The notes beneath the pieces were generated by a model. The model did no database searches. It was not told the DNA's origin and saw nothing but the letters and a program-made list of their open reading frames with translations. From contig NZ_CP038267.1 of NCBI RefSeq assembly GCF_004564375.1, positions 1,986,501 through 2,050,500 of the forward strand: a DNA stretch of 64,000 nucleotides. Direction: 5' to 3'. Origin of the DNA: Nocardioides euryhalodurans (GTDB taxonomy: Bacteria > Actinomycetota > Actinomycetes > Propionibacteriales > Nocardioidaceae). Positions 30,263 through 39,683 of the stretch are shown here, in pieces. The position numbers and the translations under genes are program-made. Within the stretch, counting starts at the first letter, position 1, and each line of letters starts with the position of its first letter.

Positions 30263-31213
30263 ATGACCCCCCAGTCCTACGCGGAGCGCCGCAAGGAGAA
30301 GATCGACGCCCTCGCCGCAGGGTCCGTCGACGACACCCCCGGCGTCTCCCTCATCGCCAGCGCCTGGCGCCGGCTCCGCCGCGACCCGGTGTTCCTCATC
30401 GGCGGCGTGATCACGGCCCTGTTCATCGTGCTGGCCATCATCTCCCCGTGGATCGCACCCCACGACCCGTCGGCCCCCCTGCTGCTCGACCAGGTCCGGC
30501 AGCAGACGAACCCGATCCCCGGACCGCAGCCCGGCTTCCCGCTCGGCGCCGCGGACGACCAGGGACGCGACCTGCTGTCCCGGCTGCTCGTCGGCAGCCG
30601 GCAGACCCTGATCGTCGGTGTCGTCGCCACGATCATCGGCCTCGCCGGCGGGATGATCCTCGGACTCATCGCCGGCGCCTTCGCCGGCTGGGCCGACTCC
30701 TTCGTGATGCGCATCGTCGACGTGATGCTGGCGCTGCCCTCGCTGCTGCTCGCCTTCTCGATCGCGGCGCTGGCACCGAGGCCCAGCCAGAACACGTTGA
30801 TCATCGCCATCGCGGTGATCCAGATCCCGATCTTCGCCCGCCTGCTGCGGGGGTCGATGCTGGCGCAGCGCAACAGCGACCACGTCCTCGCGGCGCGGGC
30901 GCTGGGCGTCAAGCAGCGCGCCATCGTCTTCCGCCACATGCTGCCCAACGCGCTCGGGCCGGTCATCGTGCAGGCGACGCTGGTGCTCGCGGTCGCGATC
31001 ATCGACGCGGCTGCACTGTCCTTCCTCGGCCTCGGCAACCCCGACGACCGACAGCCGGAGTGGGGCCAGATGCTGGGCCGGTCGCAGCAGTTCATCTACG
31101 ACTACCCCCACCTGGCCGTCTACCCCGCGCTGTGCATCATCGTCGTCGCGCTCGGCTTCACGCTGATGGGCGAGTCGCTGCGCGAGGCCCTCGACCCCAA
31201 GACCCGGAGGTGA
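30263..31213 (+). CDS. peptide/nickel ABC transporter permease (DppC type)
   Basis: A 316-aa permease with an N-terminal cytoplasmic tail, a first helix in FLIGGVITALFIVLAII, and the periplasmic region GFPLGAADDQGRDLLSRLLVGSR typical of DppC. The EAA loop is SDHVLAARALGVKQRAIVFRHMLPNAL. It pairs with the preceding permease to form the channel. Its stop overlaps GGAGGTGA, the ribosome binding site of the next gene. Confidence 0.93.
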   Translation: MTPQSYAERRKEKIDALAAGSVDDTPGVSLIASAWRRLRRDPVFLIGGVITALFIVLAIISPWIAPHDPSAPLLLDQVRQQTNPIPGPQPGFPLGAADDQGRDLLSRLLVGSRQTLIVGVVATIIGLAGGMILGLIAGAFAGWADSFVMRIVDVMLALPSLLLAFSIAALAPRPSQNTLIIAIAVIQIPIFARLLRGSMLAQRNSDHVLAARALGVKQRAIVFRHMLPNALGPVIVQATLVLAVAIIDAAALSFLGLGNPDDRQPEWGQMLGRSQQFIYDYPHLAVYPALCIIVVALGFTLMGESLREALDPKTRR

Positions 31214-31221
31214 CCCCCGCG

Positions 31222-32211
31222 ATGAACTCGGGTCCGCTGCTCTCGGTGAACGACCTGCGGGTCACCTTCACCCGCCACGGCGAGAAGCCGTTCACGGCTG
31301 TCGACGGCGTCTCCTTCGACGTCCACGCCGGCCAGACCGTCGGCCTCGTCGGCGAGTCCGGCTGCGGCAAGTCCGTGACCTCGCTGGCGATCATGGGCCT
31401 GCTCCCCGATCGCGGCAACCGGGTCGAGGGTGAGGCGACGTACGAGGGGGTCGACCTGATCGGCCTGTCCAAGAACGAGATGCGCGACCGCCGTGGTCGC
31501 GACATCGCGATGATCTTCCAGGACCCGCTCTCGTCGCTGAACCCCGTGATCCCGATCGGCCTCCAGGTGACCGAGGTGATGGAGCGCCACCGCGGCATGT
31601 CGCGCAAGGAGGCGATGCCGCAGGCCCAGGAGCTCCTCGAGCGGGTCGGCATCCCCGACCCCAAGGCGCGGCTGAAGAACTACCCCCACCAGCTGAGCGG
31701 CGGGATGCGCCAGCGGGCGCTGATCGCGATGGCGTTGGCGTGCGCCCCGCGACTGCTGATCGCCGACGAGCCCACGACGGCGCTCGACGTGACGATCCAG
31801 GCGCAGATCCTGGCGCTGCTCAAGGAGCTGGTCCAGGACACCGGCACCGCGCTGATCATGATCACCCACGACCTGGGCGTCGTCGCGGGCCTCTGCGACG
31901 AGGTGAACGTCCTCTACGGCGGCCGGATCGTCGAGCGCGGCGAGCGGCACGACCTCTTCGCACGACCCCGGCACCCCTACACCCACGGCCTGCTGGCGTC
32001 GATCCCCCGGCTCGACGTCCCCCGCGGCGCGAAGCTCACGCCGGTGCCGGGATCGGTCAGCGACAACCTGCCCTGGGCGTCCGCGTGCGCGTTCGCGCCG
32101 CGGTGCTCCCACGTGATCGACGTGTGCCGGGACAAGACCCCGGAGTGGGAGATCGAGCACGGCGGCCGCGGACTGCGCTGCCACAACCCCGTGGAGGTGG
32201 AGCATGAGTGA
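31222..32211 (+). CDS. peptide ABC transporter ATP-binding protein (DppD type)
   Basis: A 329-aa ATPase: Walker A GESGCGKS near residue 46, Q-loop [14 protein letters not shown] signature [15 protein letters not shown], Walker [13 protein letters not shown], then the oligopeptide-transporter C-terminal domain with a Cys-containing region ([16 protein letters not shown]) found in DppD proteins. The ATG at 31222 is chosen because GGAGGTGA is 8 nt upstream; an in-frame GTG at 31210 overlaps the preceding stop and is the alternative. Confidence 0.93.
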   Translation: MNSGPLLSVNDLRVTFTRHGEKPFTAVDGVSFDVHAGQTVGLVGESGCGKSVTSLAIMGLLPDRGNRVEGEATYEGVDLIGLSKNEMRDRRGRDIAMIFQDPLSSLNPVIPIGLQVTEVMERHRGMSRKEAMPQAQELLERVGIPDPKARLKNYPHQLSGGMRQRALIAMALACAPRLLIADEPTTALDVTIQAQILALLKELVQDTGTALIMITHDLGVVAGLCDEVNVLYGGRIVERGERHDLFARPRHPYTHGLLASIPRLDVPRGAKLTPVPGSVSDNLPWASACAFAPRCSHVIDVCRDKTPEWEIEHGGRGLRCHNPVEVEHE

Positions 32212-33343
32212 CCGGCCAACCCCCGCCGACGACGACCTGCTGGTCGACGTCGAGGGCCTCAAGGTGCACTTCCCCATCAAGCGGGGAGTGGTGTTCGACA
32301 AGATCGTCGGGTTCGTCTACGCCGTGGACGGCATCGACCTCAAGATCCGGCGCGGCGAGACGTACGGCCTGGTCGGCGAGTCCGGCTGCGGCAAGTCGAC
32401 GCTGGGCCGGGCGATCCTCAAGCTCGAGGAGCCGACCGAGGGTTCGGTCGTCTTCGAGGGCGAGGACATCGCGACGCTGAAGGGCGAGACCCTGCGTCGC
32501 AAGCGCCGCGAGATGCAGATGGTCTTCCAGGACCCGATGTCGAGCCTGGACCCGCGCCAGTCGGTCGAGTCGCTGCTGGTCGAGGGGATGCGGGCCCACG
32601 GCCTCGACACCGACAAGGCAGCCACCAAGGCCCGCCTGCTCGAGCTGCTCGCCGCCGTCGGGCTGCCCCCGGCCGCGCTCGCGAAGTATCCCCACGAGTT
32701 CTCCGGCGGCCAGCGGCAGCGGATCGGCATCGCCCGGGCGCTGTCGGTGAGCCCCAAGCTGATCGTGGCTGACGAGCCGGTCAGCGCGCTCGACGTGTCG
32801 GTGCAGGCGCAGGTGCTCAACCTGCTCGAGGAGCTGCAGGACGAGTTCGGGCTGACCTACCTCGTCGTGGCCCACGACCTCGCCGTGGTCCGCCACATCA
32901 GCGACCGGATCGGCGTGATGTACCTCGGCGGGCTGGTCGAGGAGTCCGAGGCCGGCGAGCTGTACGACACCCCGCTGCACCCGTACACGCGGGCGCTGAT
33001 GTCGGCGGTGCCCGTGCCGGACCCGGCGATCGAGGACCGGCGCGAGCAGATCCTGCTGACCGGCGACCTGCCGTCGCCGTCGAACCCTCCGAGCGGCTGC
33101 CGCTTCCACACCCGCTGCCCCTGGCGGCAGGCGACCCGCTGCGACGACGAGCGGCCCCAGCTGCGGGTCGTCGAGGTCGACGGGGTCACCCCCGGCCACC
33201 GGGTGGCGTGCCACTGGGCGGAGGCGATCGCCGCGGGTGACCTCGGGGCGCACGCCGTCGACGCCGAGCTGGTCGAGGCGACCAGCGGCGCGGCCGACGG
33301 CGGGTCGGCGTTCGGGCCGGCCTCGGTCTCCGAGCTCGGCTGA
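32204..33343 (+). CDS. peptide ABC transporter ATP-binding protein (DppF type)
   Basis: A 379-aa second ATPase of the importer. Walker [11 protein letters not shown]-loop [14 protein letters not shown], signature [15 protein letters not shown], Walker [13 protein letters not shown], and the C-terminal region [16 protein letters not shown]. The ATG overlaps the previous gene by 8 nt. The last 50 residues ([18 protein letters not shown] onward) are a polar extension beyond the usual domain. Confidence 0.93.
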   Translation: MSDRPTPADDDLLVDVEGLKVHFPIKRGVVFDKIVGFVYAVDGIDLKIRRGETYGLVGESGCGKSTLGRAILKLEEPTEGSVVFEGEDIATLKGETLRRKRREMQMVFQDPMSSLDPRQSVESLLVEGMRAHGLDTDKAATKARLLELLAAVGLPPAALAKYPHEFSGGQRQRIGIARALSVSPKLIVADEPVSALDVSVQAQVLNLLEELQDEFGLTYLVVAHDLAVVRHISDRIGVMYLGGLVEESEAGELYDTPLHPYTRALMSAVPVPDPAIEDRREQILLTGDLPSPSNPPSGCRFHTRCPWRQATRCDDERPQLRVVEVDGVTPGHRVACHWAEAIAAGDLGAHAVDAELVEATSGAADGGSAFGPASVSELG

Positions 33344-33369
33344 GCGACCCGCTCGACCGGGCTGCAGGC

Positions 33370-35223
33370 TCAGGCCGTCAGGTGGTGCACGAAGCACCAG
33401 CGCCAGGTCTCGCCGACCTCGGCCGACTGCACCACCGGGTGGGTGGTCTCGTGGAAGTGGGCGCTGGCGTGCCGACCCGGTGAGGAGTCGCAGCAGCCCA
33501 CGTGGCCGCACGCGAGGCACTGCCTCAGGTGCACCCAGCGCAGGCCCTCCTCGAGGCACTCCGGACACGCGGGGTCCCGGTCGGTCTCGATCGCCGGATG
33601 GCTCTCCAGGTCGGCGCACGCGTCCGCGTGTCGGCTCAGCTCAGCCATGGTCGCTCCCTTCAGCTCCTCGCGCGACCGGCTGGCCGCGTCGAGCATCGAC
33701 TCCTCCACGTCGAGCATGACGAGCACCTCGGCGACCACGTCGGCCGCCACCTCGCCCCGGCTGCGGACCTGCAGCACCCGCGTCCGCTCGGCGTCGATCA
33801 TGATCCTCCGCAGCCGCGTGTACTGCTCGCTGGGCGTCTCCTCGTCGAGGTTCGGCCCGAGCTGCTCCCAGGCGGCGAAGTTGCGCTGCTCCACCCGGGC
33901 CCGGACCGCCTCGGTCACCCCGTGGTGGTCGTCGTACTCCTCCTTGGCCAACGCCTTGAAGCCCGCCTTGGAGGCCTGCTGGAGCAGCGTCGCGCGCGCC
34001 AGTGCGTCCTCGGCGGGATCGGGCGACGGGACCTCGAGCCGGCGGGCCAGCCACGGCAGCGTGAGACCCTGGCCGAAGAGGGTGCCGGCCACCACGGTGA
34101 AGGCGACGAGCAGCAGGATCTCGCGGTGCTCGGTGCCCTCGGGGATCACGAAGGCCGCCGCCAGGGTCACCACGCCGCGCATGCCCGCCCAGCCGAGCAG
34201 GAAGGTGTAGGAGGCCGGTGGCCGCGCCTGGGAGCGGCGCAGCAGCAGCTGGCCGGTGGTGAACACCCAGGCCATCCGCAGGGCGACCACGGCCAGCAGG
34301 GTGGCGCCGCAGACCAGGGCGACGCGGCTGGGTGCGACCTCGCTGTCGGCCACGCCCGCGAGGATCCACTCGGCCTGCAGGCCGATCAGGAGGAAGACCG
34401 CGTTCTCGAGGACGAAGGCGATGGTGCGCCAGTTGGTCCGCTCGGCGATCCGGGACTGGGCGGTCTGCAGCACCGGCGCCTTGTGGCCGAGCAGCAGCCC
34501 GGCCACCACGACGGCGAGCACGCCCGAGGCGTGGATCTCCTCGGCCAGGACGTACGACGCGAACGGGACCACCAAGGAGATGCCGGTGTCCAGGATCGGG
34601 TCGGTCACCCGGCGGCGGACCCGCGCGACCAGCAGGAACACCGCGAAGCCGACGGCAGCCCCACCGAACGCAGCCAGCACGAAGTCCCCCGCCACGGCCA
34701 GCAGGCCGACGCCGCCCAGCGCTGCGGAGAGGGCGGTGCGCAGCGAGACCAGGGCAGTGGCATCGTTGAGCAGCGACTCCCCCTCGAGGATCGTCACGAT
34801 CCGTCGTGGCAGCCCGATCCGGCGACCGATCGCCGTCGCGGCGACGGCGTCCGGCGGTGCGACGACGGCGCCGATCGCGAAGGCCAGGGGCCAGCCGAGG
34901 CCGGGGAGCAGCCCCTCGACGACCACGGCGACCCCGACGGTGGTGAACACGACCAGCCCCACCGAGAGCAGCAGGATCGGCCGGCGGTTGGCGTTGAAGT
35001 CGACCAGCGAGGTCTGCAGCGCGGCGGCGTACAGCAGCGGCGGGAGCAGGCCGAAGAGGACCACCTCGGCGCTGAGCTGGATCTCGGGCACCCCGGGAAC
35101 CCAGGACCCGATGACCCCCACCACCACCAGGAACAGGGGCGGCGGGGTGCCGATCCGCTCCGCCACGGCGGTGCCGGCGAGCACGACCACGGCGAGCACG
35201 ACCAGCAGCAGGGCGATCTCCAC
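33370..35223 (-). CDS. Na+/H+ antiporter (CPA1) fused to a C-terminal UBP-type zinc finger
   Basis: A 617-aa membrane protein. Residues 1-390 form a CPA1 exchanger with about twelve helices, the ion-binding helix region GAVVAPPDAVAATAIGRR and EGESLLNDATALV. A cytoplasmic helical stretch (about 400-530) follows, and residues 535-617 are a UBP-type zinc finger: HADACADLE, CPECLEEG, QCLACGHVGCCD, ASAHFHETTHPVV and CFVHH supply the Cys/His ligands. In eukaryotes this finger binds the ubiquitin C-terminal Gly-Gly; in bacteria the ligand is unknown. GTG start at 35223 has CACAAT exactly 6 nt upstream. Confidence 0.9.
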   Translation of the reverse strand: MEIALLLVVLAVVVLAGTAVAERIGTPPPLFLVVVGVIGSWVPGVPEIQLSAEVVLFGLLPPLLYAAALQTSLVDFNANRRPILLLSVGLVVFTTVGVAVVVEGLLPGLGWPLAFAIGAVVAPPDAVAATAIGRRIGLPRRIVTILEGESLLNDATALVSLRTALSAALGGVGLLAVAGDFVLAAFGGAAVGFAVFLLVARVRRRVTDPILDTGISLVVPFASYVLAEEIHASGVLAVVVAGLLLGHKAPVLQTAQSRIAERTNWRTIAFVLENAVFLLIGLQAEWILAGVADSEVAPSRVALVCGATLLAVVALRMAWVFTTGQLLLRRSQARPPASYTFLLGWAGMRGVVTLAAAFVIPEGTEHREILLLVAFTVVAGTLFGQGLTLPWLARRLEVPSPDPAEDALARATLLQQASKAGFKALAKEEYDDHHGVTEAVRARVEQRNFAAWEQLGPNLDEETPSEQYTRLRRIMIDAERTRVLQVRSRGEVAADVVAEVLVMLDVEESMLDAASRSREELKGATMAELSRHADACADLESHPAIETDRDPACPECLEEGLRWVHLRQCLACGHVGCCDSSPGRHASAHFHETTHPVVQSAEVGETWRWCFVHHLTA

Positions 35224-35249
35224 CTGCCCATTGTGTGGGGTCGGTCCAG

Positions 35250-36161
35250 TCAGGCCCTCGAGGCGACCCACGTCATGGGATCACCCCAGCCCAGGTCCTC
35301 GACCCCGTGCTGCGCGAACGCCAGCGCCACGAGGGTGCGGCGGTGGGCGGCGAAGGTCAGCACGTGCGCGATCATGCCGCCGTAGGTGAAGACCTCCGCG
35401 GGCTCGCACAGGGCGTCGACGAAGGTGTCGTCGAGACGGTTCGCGGCGACGACCTCCCGCACGTGGGAGAGGTACGTCGGTCCCTCGACCGCCAGCCGCT
35501 CGCGGAGCGATCGGAGCGACTCGTGGTCCTCGACGGACCAGTCGTAGTCGCGCGTCGCCAGCGCGGCGTTCCACATGCCCATCTGGCCGACCAGCCGCGA
35601 GAGCAGCGACCGGATCGTCTGCCGGTCCTCGTCGACGTCGAGCTCGATCGGCCGGTCGAGCTGCTCGTCGGCGAGCCGTTCGGCCAGGCGCACCATCTCG
35701 CCGGTGAGCCAGACGTGGTGCTCGACCATCCTGGTGAGGAGCTCCATGCTCGTGACCTCGTCTCGTGCGGGCAGCCGGAGGCCGCCGGGTGGGTGGAAGT
35801 GGACGCCGCTGGGCGCCGGTACCTGCAGGTGGCCGGGCTTCCTGCGCCAGGTGGCCGGCGGGACGCCGTAGGCCCGGGCGAACGCGCGGGTGAACGCCTC
35901 GTGGGAGGCGTAGCCCGCCTCGACCGCGATGTCGAGGAGCGGCGCCGTCGTCGTGACCATCCGGTAGGCCGCCCGCTCCAGCAGGATCCGTCGGCGGAAC
36001 GCCTGCGGCGGCTCCCCCGCGACCGAGCGGATCATCCGGTCGGCGTGGAAGCGCGAGAAGTGCAGTCGGTCCGCCCGCTCCTCGGGCGAGGCATCGTGGT
36101 CGTCGAGCGCGTCGACGAGCTGCTCGACGAACTCGGCGAACGTGTCCGCCGCGGTGGTCAC
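35250..36161 (-). CDS. AraC-family regulator with C-terminal DinB-like domain
   Basis: A 303-aa protein. Residues 1-110 form an AraC-type double helix-turn-helix (LHFSRFHADRMIRSVAGEPPQAFRRRILLERAAYRM then IAVEAGYASHEAFTRAFARAYGVPPATWRR). Residues 135-300 look like a DinB/YfiT helical domain (ELLTRMVEHHVWLTGEMVRLAERL, with histidines later in MIAHVLTFAAHRR). This HTH-first architecture resembles transcription factors that sense via the DinB fold. GTG start overlaps the SDR stop by 4 nt, so the two are co-translated and the regulator may control the SDR. Confidence 0.85.
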   Translation of the reverse strand: MTTAADTFAEFVEQLVDALDDHDASPEERADRLHFSRFHADRMIRSVAGEPPQAFRRRILLERAAYRMVTTTAPLLDIAVEAGYASHEAFTRAFARAYGVPPATWRRKPGHLQVPAPSGVHFHPPGGLRLPARDEVTSMELLTRMVEHHVWLTGEMVRLAERLADEQLDRPIELDVDEDRQTIRSLLSRLVGQMGMWNAALATRDYDWSVEDHESLRSLRERLAVEGPTYLSHVREVVAANRLDDTFVDALCEPAEVFTYGGMIAHVLTFAAHRRTLVALAFAQHGVEDLGWGDPMTWVASRA

Positions 36162-37102
36162 CGGTAGTCCCGGATCCGGGCGACGCCCTCGTCGCCGCCG
36201 TGCCCCCAGCCGTACGTCGCCAGGTGGCCCCAGCAGTCGGGGCGGCTACCGTCGGTGTCGGTCACGCCGTAGGCGTCGGACAGCTGCCTGGCACTCACGA
36301 CCTGACCGGCCCAGCGGTCGACGTCGTCGGCCGCCGCGAGCGCGGCCACGCCGCGGGCGACGTAGGCCGGCGACTCGGAGATCGCGAAGGCCGGCTCGCG
36401 GGCGCACGCGTCGCGCCAGGTCTCCTCGGTGACCCCGAAGGTGTCGAGCATCGCCTCCGACCGCAGCCACCCGGGGGTGACCCCCACGGCCGTCACCGGG
36501 CGGTCCGCGAGCTCGGCGGTGAGGCCGACGACGATCCGTTCCACGGCCGCCTTGACCAGGTCGTAGTAGAAGCCGACCCCGGCCCGGTAGGTCCGGTTGG
36601 CCTCGTGGGTGCCGTCGGTCATCTCGACGAGCAGACCGGGCCCGTGGTCCCGGGCGCTCCGCAGCATCAGCGGCAACGCGTGGTGGCTGGTGACGAGGTG
36701 GGTGCGCACGCCCATGCCCAGCATCCGCCAGCCGCCGTCGAGGTCGTGCTCCCACAGCGGCTTGTCCCACTGCGCGTAGCGGTCGCCGCCGAAGATGTCG
36801 TTGACGAGCACGTCGAGCCGGCCGTCCTCGGCCTCGATCCGGGAGACGAGCGCAGCCACCGCCTCGCTGTCCTCGTGGTCGACGACGAGGGCCTCGCCCT
36901 CACCGACCTCGGCGAGCAGCTCCCCCGTCTCCTCGATCGTCTCGGGGCGCCCGATCTCCGAGGGGCCGGAGACCCTGCTGCTGCGTCCGGTCGCCCACAC
37001 GTGGGCGCCGGCCCGGGCGAGCTCGACGGCGATGGCGCGTCCGGCGCCGCGGGTCGCCCCGGCGACGAGGGCGACGCGTCCCGAGAGTGCGGTGGAAGCC
37101 AT
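36158..37102 (-). CDS. SDR-family oxidoreductase
   Basis: A 314-aa short-chain dehydrogenase. Cofactor motif GATRGAGRAIA near residue 16 with a following Arg-rich strand end (ATGRSSR) typical of NADP preference, then VNDIFGG in place of the usual NNAG, and the active-site region with FYYDLVKAAVERIV as the YxxxK motif near residue 180. The substrate is unknown. Leaderless-type start: CATGCT (plus-strand agcatg, 37109-37114) sits 6 nt before the ATG. Confidence 0.88.
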   Translation of the reverse strand: MASTALSGRVALVAGATRGAGRAIAVELARAGAHVWATGRSSRVSGPSEIGRPETIEETGELLAEVGEGEALVVDHEDSEAVAALVSRIEAEDGRLDVLVNDIFGGDRYAQWDKPLWEHDLDGGWRMLGMGVRTHLVTSHHALPLMLRSARDHGPGLLVEMTDGTHEANRTYRAGVGFYYDLVKAAVERIVVGLTAELADRPVTAVGVTPGWLRSEAMLDTFGVTEETWRDACAREPAFAISESPAYVARGVAALAAADDVDRWAGQVVSARQLSDAYGVTDTDGSRPDCWGHLATYGWGHGGDEGVARIRDYR

Positions 37103-37161
37103 GGCGACAGCATGCCTGCTCCGCGCGACGGGCCACTTGATCGTGCTTGCGGGGCTGCCGG

Positions 37162-38736
37162 TCAGGGGCGGAGCGCGCGGATCCGCCGGTCGAGCTCGCG
37201 GCGGTTGTCGCGGCGGACCCGGACCTCGACCACCTCGATGCCGCCGTTGGGCGAGGCGAGGGCCTGCTCGAGCTCGGGCAGCGACCCGACCCGCCAGTGC
37301 GGCGTGCGGGTGGCGGCGCAGAGTGCCGCGAGGTCCACGCCGTGGGGAGTGCCGAAGAGGGTGTCGAAGCGGTCCGCGTACGGCTCGGCCCCCTGCTCGA
37401 GCATCGAGAAGATCGACCCGCCGTCGTCGTTGACGACCACGACCGTCAGGTCGGGCCGCTGCTCCCGCGGGGCCAGGACGAGGGCACCGGCGTCGTGGAG
37501 GAACGTGACGTCGCCCATCAGCGCGAAGCAGCGGCTGCTGCGGGGCCGCCCGAGCGCGGCGCCGATCGCGGTCGAGACGGTGCCGTCGATCCCCGAGAGG
37601 CCGCGGTTGGCGATCACCTTGCGCCGGTCACCCACGGCGTACGGCGCGACCACCAGGTCGAGGTCGCGCACCGGGCTCGACGCGCCCACCACGAGCAGGC
37701 CCTCGGGCGGTAGCGCGCGGCTGACCGCACCCGCCACCTCGTACGGCGTCAGGTCCGGCTCGGCGGCGAGCAGCCGGTCGAGCTGCTGCGAGACCGACCG
37801 GTCTGCCTCGCGCCACTCCTCGAGCCAGGCCGGGTCGTCCGGCTCGGCCGCGGGACGACCTGACAGGAAGCGGTCGGCGACGGCGAAGGGCCGGTCGGAC
37901 CAGGCGCCCCTCGCGCCGGCGTCGAGGACCGTCACGTCGTCCCGCCCCAGCAGCCGGCTGACCGGCCGCGAGAGCGTCGGGTGGCCGAACACGACGACGC
38001 GCTCGACCCGCCGGCCGAGGTCGCCGTCGAGGAGCAGCCGGTAGGACCGGATGGGGTGGGTGCCGGTGCGCGAGCCGCTCGTGGGCTCGGCCAGCAGCGG
38101 CCAGCCGGCCTGCTCGGCGAGGACCCGCGCCGGAGGTCCGGCGTCGTCGCCGGCGACCACGACCGTGCGGGGGCCGAGGGCGATCGTCTCGTGGATCGCC
38201 GGCCGGATCTCCTGCGGCGGCTCGCCCCGCTCCACGTCGGGCGTCCAGCGGTCCTCCGGCACCAGCGGCTCGTCGAGCTGGACGTTGAGGTGGAGGGGTC
38301 CGCCTCCCCACGTCAACCAGGCGGGCGTCTCGTCGAGGTCGAGCGTGTGCACGAGCGGCCCGAAGATCCCGACCTGGTCGGTGGTCTGGTTGGCGCCGGT
38401 GCCGCGCAGCCGGGCGGGTCGGTCGGCCGTGACCGCGACCATCCGGACGCCGGCGTGGGCTGCCTCGAGGAGCGCCGGGTGGAGGTTGGCGACCGCCGTG
38501 CCGGAGGTGCACACCACCGCGGCGGGCCCGCCGGTCCGCGAGAGGCCGAGGGCGAGGAAGGCCGCCGTACGCTCGTCGATCCGGGTGTGGAGGCGCAGCA
38601 GCCCGGCCTCGGCGGCGTCGTGGGCGGCGAAGGCCAGCGGCGCGTTGCGCGAGCCCGGTGCGAGGACGACCTCGGCGACACCGCCGGCGACGAGCGCGCT
38701 GACGACTCCCCTGGCCAGCTCGGTCGCGGTGCTCAC
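37162..38736 (-). CDS. menD: SEPHCHC synthase
   Basis: A 524-aa ThDP-dependent enzyme that condenses isochorismate and 2-oxoglutarate in menaquinone synthesis. The N-terminal region VVLAPGSRNAPLAFA with HTRIDERTAAFLALG is diagnostic. CTSGTAVANLHPALLEA and the ThDP/Mg motif GDVTFLHDAGAL with VVVNDDGGSIFSML near residue 430 follow. GTG start at 38736 overlaps the menC stop by 4 nt; it is last in menE-menC-menD. Confidence 0.95.
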   Translation of the reverse strand: MSTATELARGVVSALVAGGVAEVVLAPGSRNAPLAFAAHDAAEAGLLRLHTRIDERTAAFLALGLSRTGGPAAVVCTSGTAVANLHPALLEAAHAGVRMVAVTADRPARLRGTGANQTTDQVGIFGPLVHTLDLDETPAWLTWGGGPLHLNVQLDEPLVPEDRWTPDVERGEPPQEIRPAIHETIALGPRTVVVAGDDAGPPARVLAEQAGWPLLAEPTSGSRTGTHPIRSYRLLLDGDLGRRVERVVVFGHPTLSRPVSRLLGRDDVTVLDAGARGAWSDRPFAVADRFLSGRPAAEPDDPAWLEEWREADRSVSQQLDRLLAAEPDLTPYEVAGAVSRALPPEGLLVVGASSPVRDLDLVVAPYAVGDRRKVIANRGLSGIDGTVSTAIGAALGRPRSSRCFALMGDVTFLHDAGALVLAPREQRPDLTVVVVNDDGGSIFSMLEQGAEPYADRFDTLFGTPHGVDLAALCAATRTPHWRVGSLPELEQALASPNGGIEVVEVRVRRDNRRELDRRIRALRP

Positions 38737-39683
38737 GGTCGTCGATCCTGCCGCAGCGCGTGCACCGCGGCCAGCCGTGCCTCCCAGGCGGCGATCCGGT
38801 CGGGGGTCGCCGCGAGCCGGTCGAGCGCCTCCTCGTCGACGACGGGAGCGCCGACCGGGAGCTCGCCCTCGACCGGGAGCAGCGGGCGCCGCACCAGGTC
38901 GTCGGTGAGCAGCTGCACGGTCGCCAGCCCGCAGGCGTACGGCAGCTCGGGCAGCGCGGCGGCCAGCGCGATCCCGGCCGCGATGCCGACGCTGCTCTCG
39001 AGCGCCGACGAGACGACCACGGGCAGCCCGATGTCCTCGGCGATCCGCAGGCACGCCCGGACCCCGCCGAGCGGCTGCACCTTCAGCACCGCGACGTCGG
39101 CCGCCTCGAGCTCACGGACGCGGTAGGGGTCGGCCGCCCGGCGGATCGACTCGTCGGCCGCGACCGGGACGTCGACCCTGCGCCGGCACGCGGCGAGCTC
39201 CTCGACGGTCGCGCAGGGCTGCTCGACGTACTCCAGGCCGCCGGCCGCGCGGTCGAGGCGGGTGATCGCGGCGACCGCGGCGTCGACGTCCCACGCGCCG
39301 TTGGCGTCCACGCGGATGCGACCGGTGGGGCCGATCGCGTCGCGGACCGCCTCCAGCCGTGCCTCGTCCTCGGCCAGGCCCTGTCCCGGCTCGGCGACCT
39401 TGACCTTGGCGGTGCGACAGCCGCCGTCGCCGACGATCCGGTGCGCGGACGCGGGGTCCGTGGCGGGGACGGTGACGTTGACCGGGACCCGGTCGCGCAG
39501 CGGCTCGGGCCAGTCACCGGCCGCGGCCTCCTCGGCGCAGCGCAGCCACGGGTCGGCGACGTCGGGCGGGTACTCCAGGAAGGGGCTCCACTCGCCCCAG
39601 CCACCCGGCCCCTCGAGCAGCACGCCCTCGCGGACCGTGATGCCGCGGAAGCGGGTGCGCAGCGGGATCGACCAGACCTTCAC
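38733..39683 (-). CDS. menC: o-succinylbenzoate synthase
   Basis: A 316-aa enolase-superfamily enzyme that dehydrates SHCHC to o-succinylbenzoate. The catalytic lysine pair is in TAKVKVAEP near residue 110, metal ligands are in VDANGAWD, EQPCA and VAADES, and the second catalytic Lys is in VLKVQPLGG. GTG start at 39683 overlaps menE by 4 nt; the longer upstream reading is a menE shadow. Confidence 0.93.
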   Translation of the reverse strand: MKVWSIPLRTRFRGITVREGVLLEGPGGWGEWSPFLEYPPDVADPWLRCAEEAAAGDWPEPLRDRVPVNVTVPATDPASAHRIVGDGGCRTAKVKVAEPGQGLAEDEARLEAVRDAIGPTGRIRVDANGAWDVDAAVAAITRLDRAAGGLEYVEQPCATVEELAACRRRVDVPVAADESIRRAADPYRVRELEAADVAVLKVQPLGGVRACLRIAEDIGLPVVVSSALESSVGIAAGIALAAALPELPYACGLATVQLLTDDLVRRPLLPVEGELPVGAPVVDEEALDRLAATPDRIAAWEARLAAVHALRQDRRP

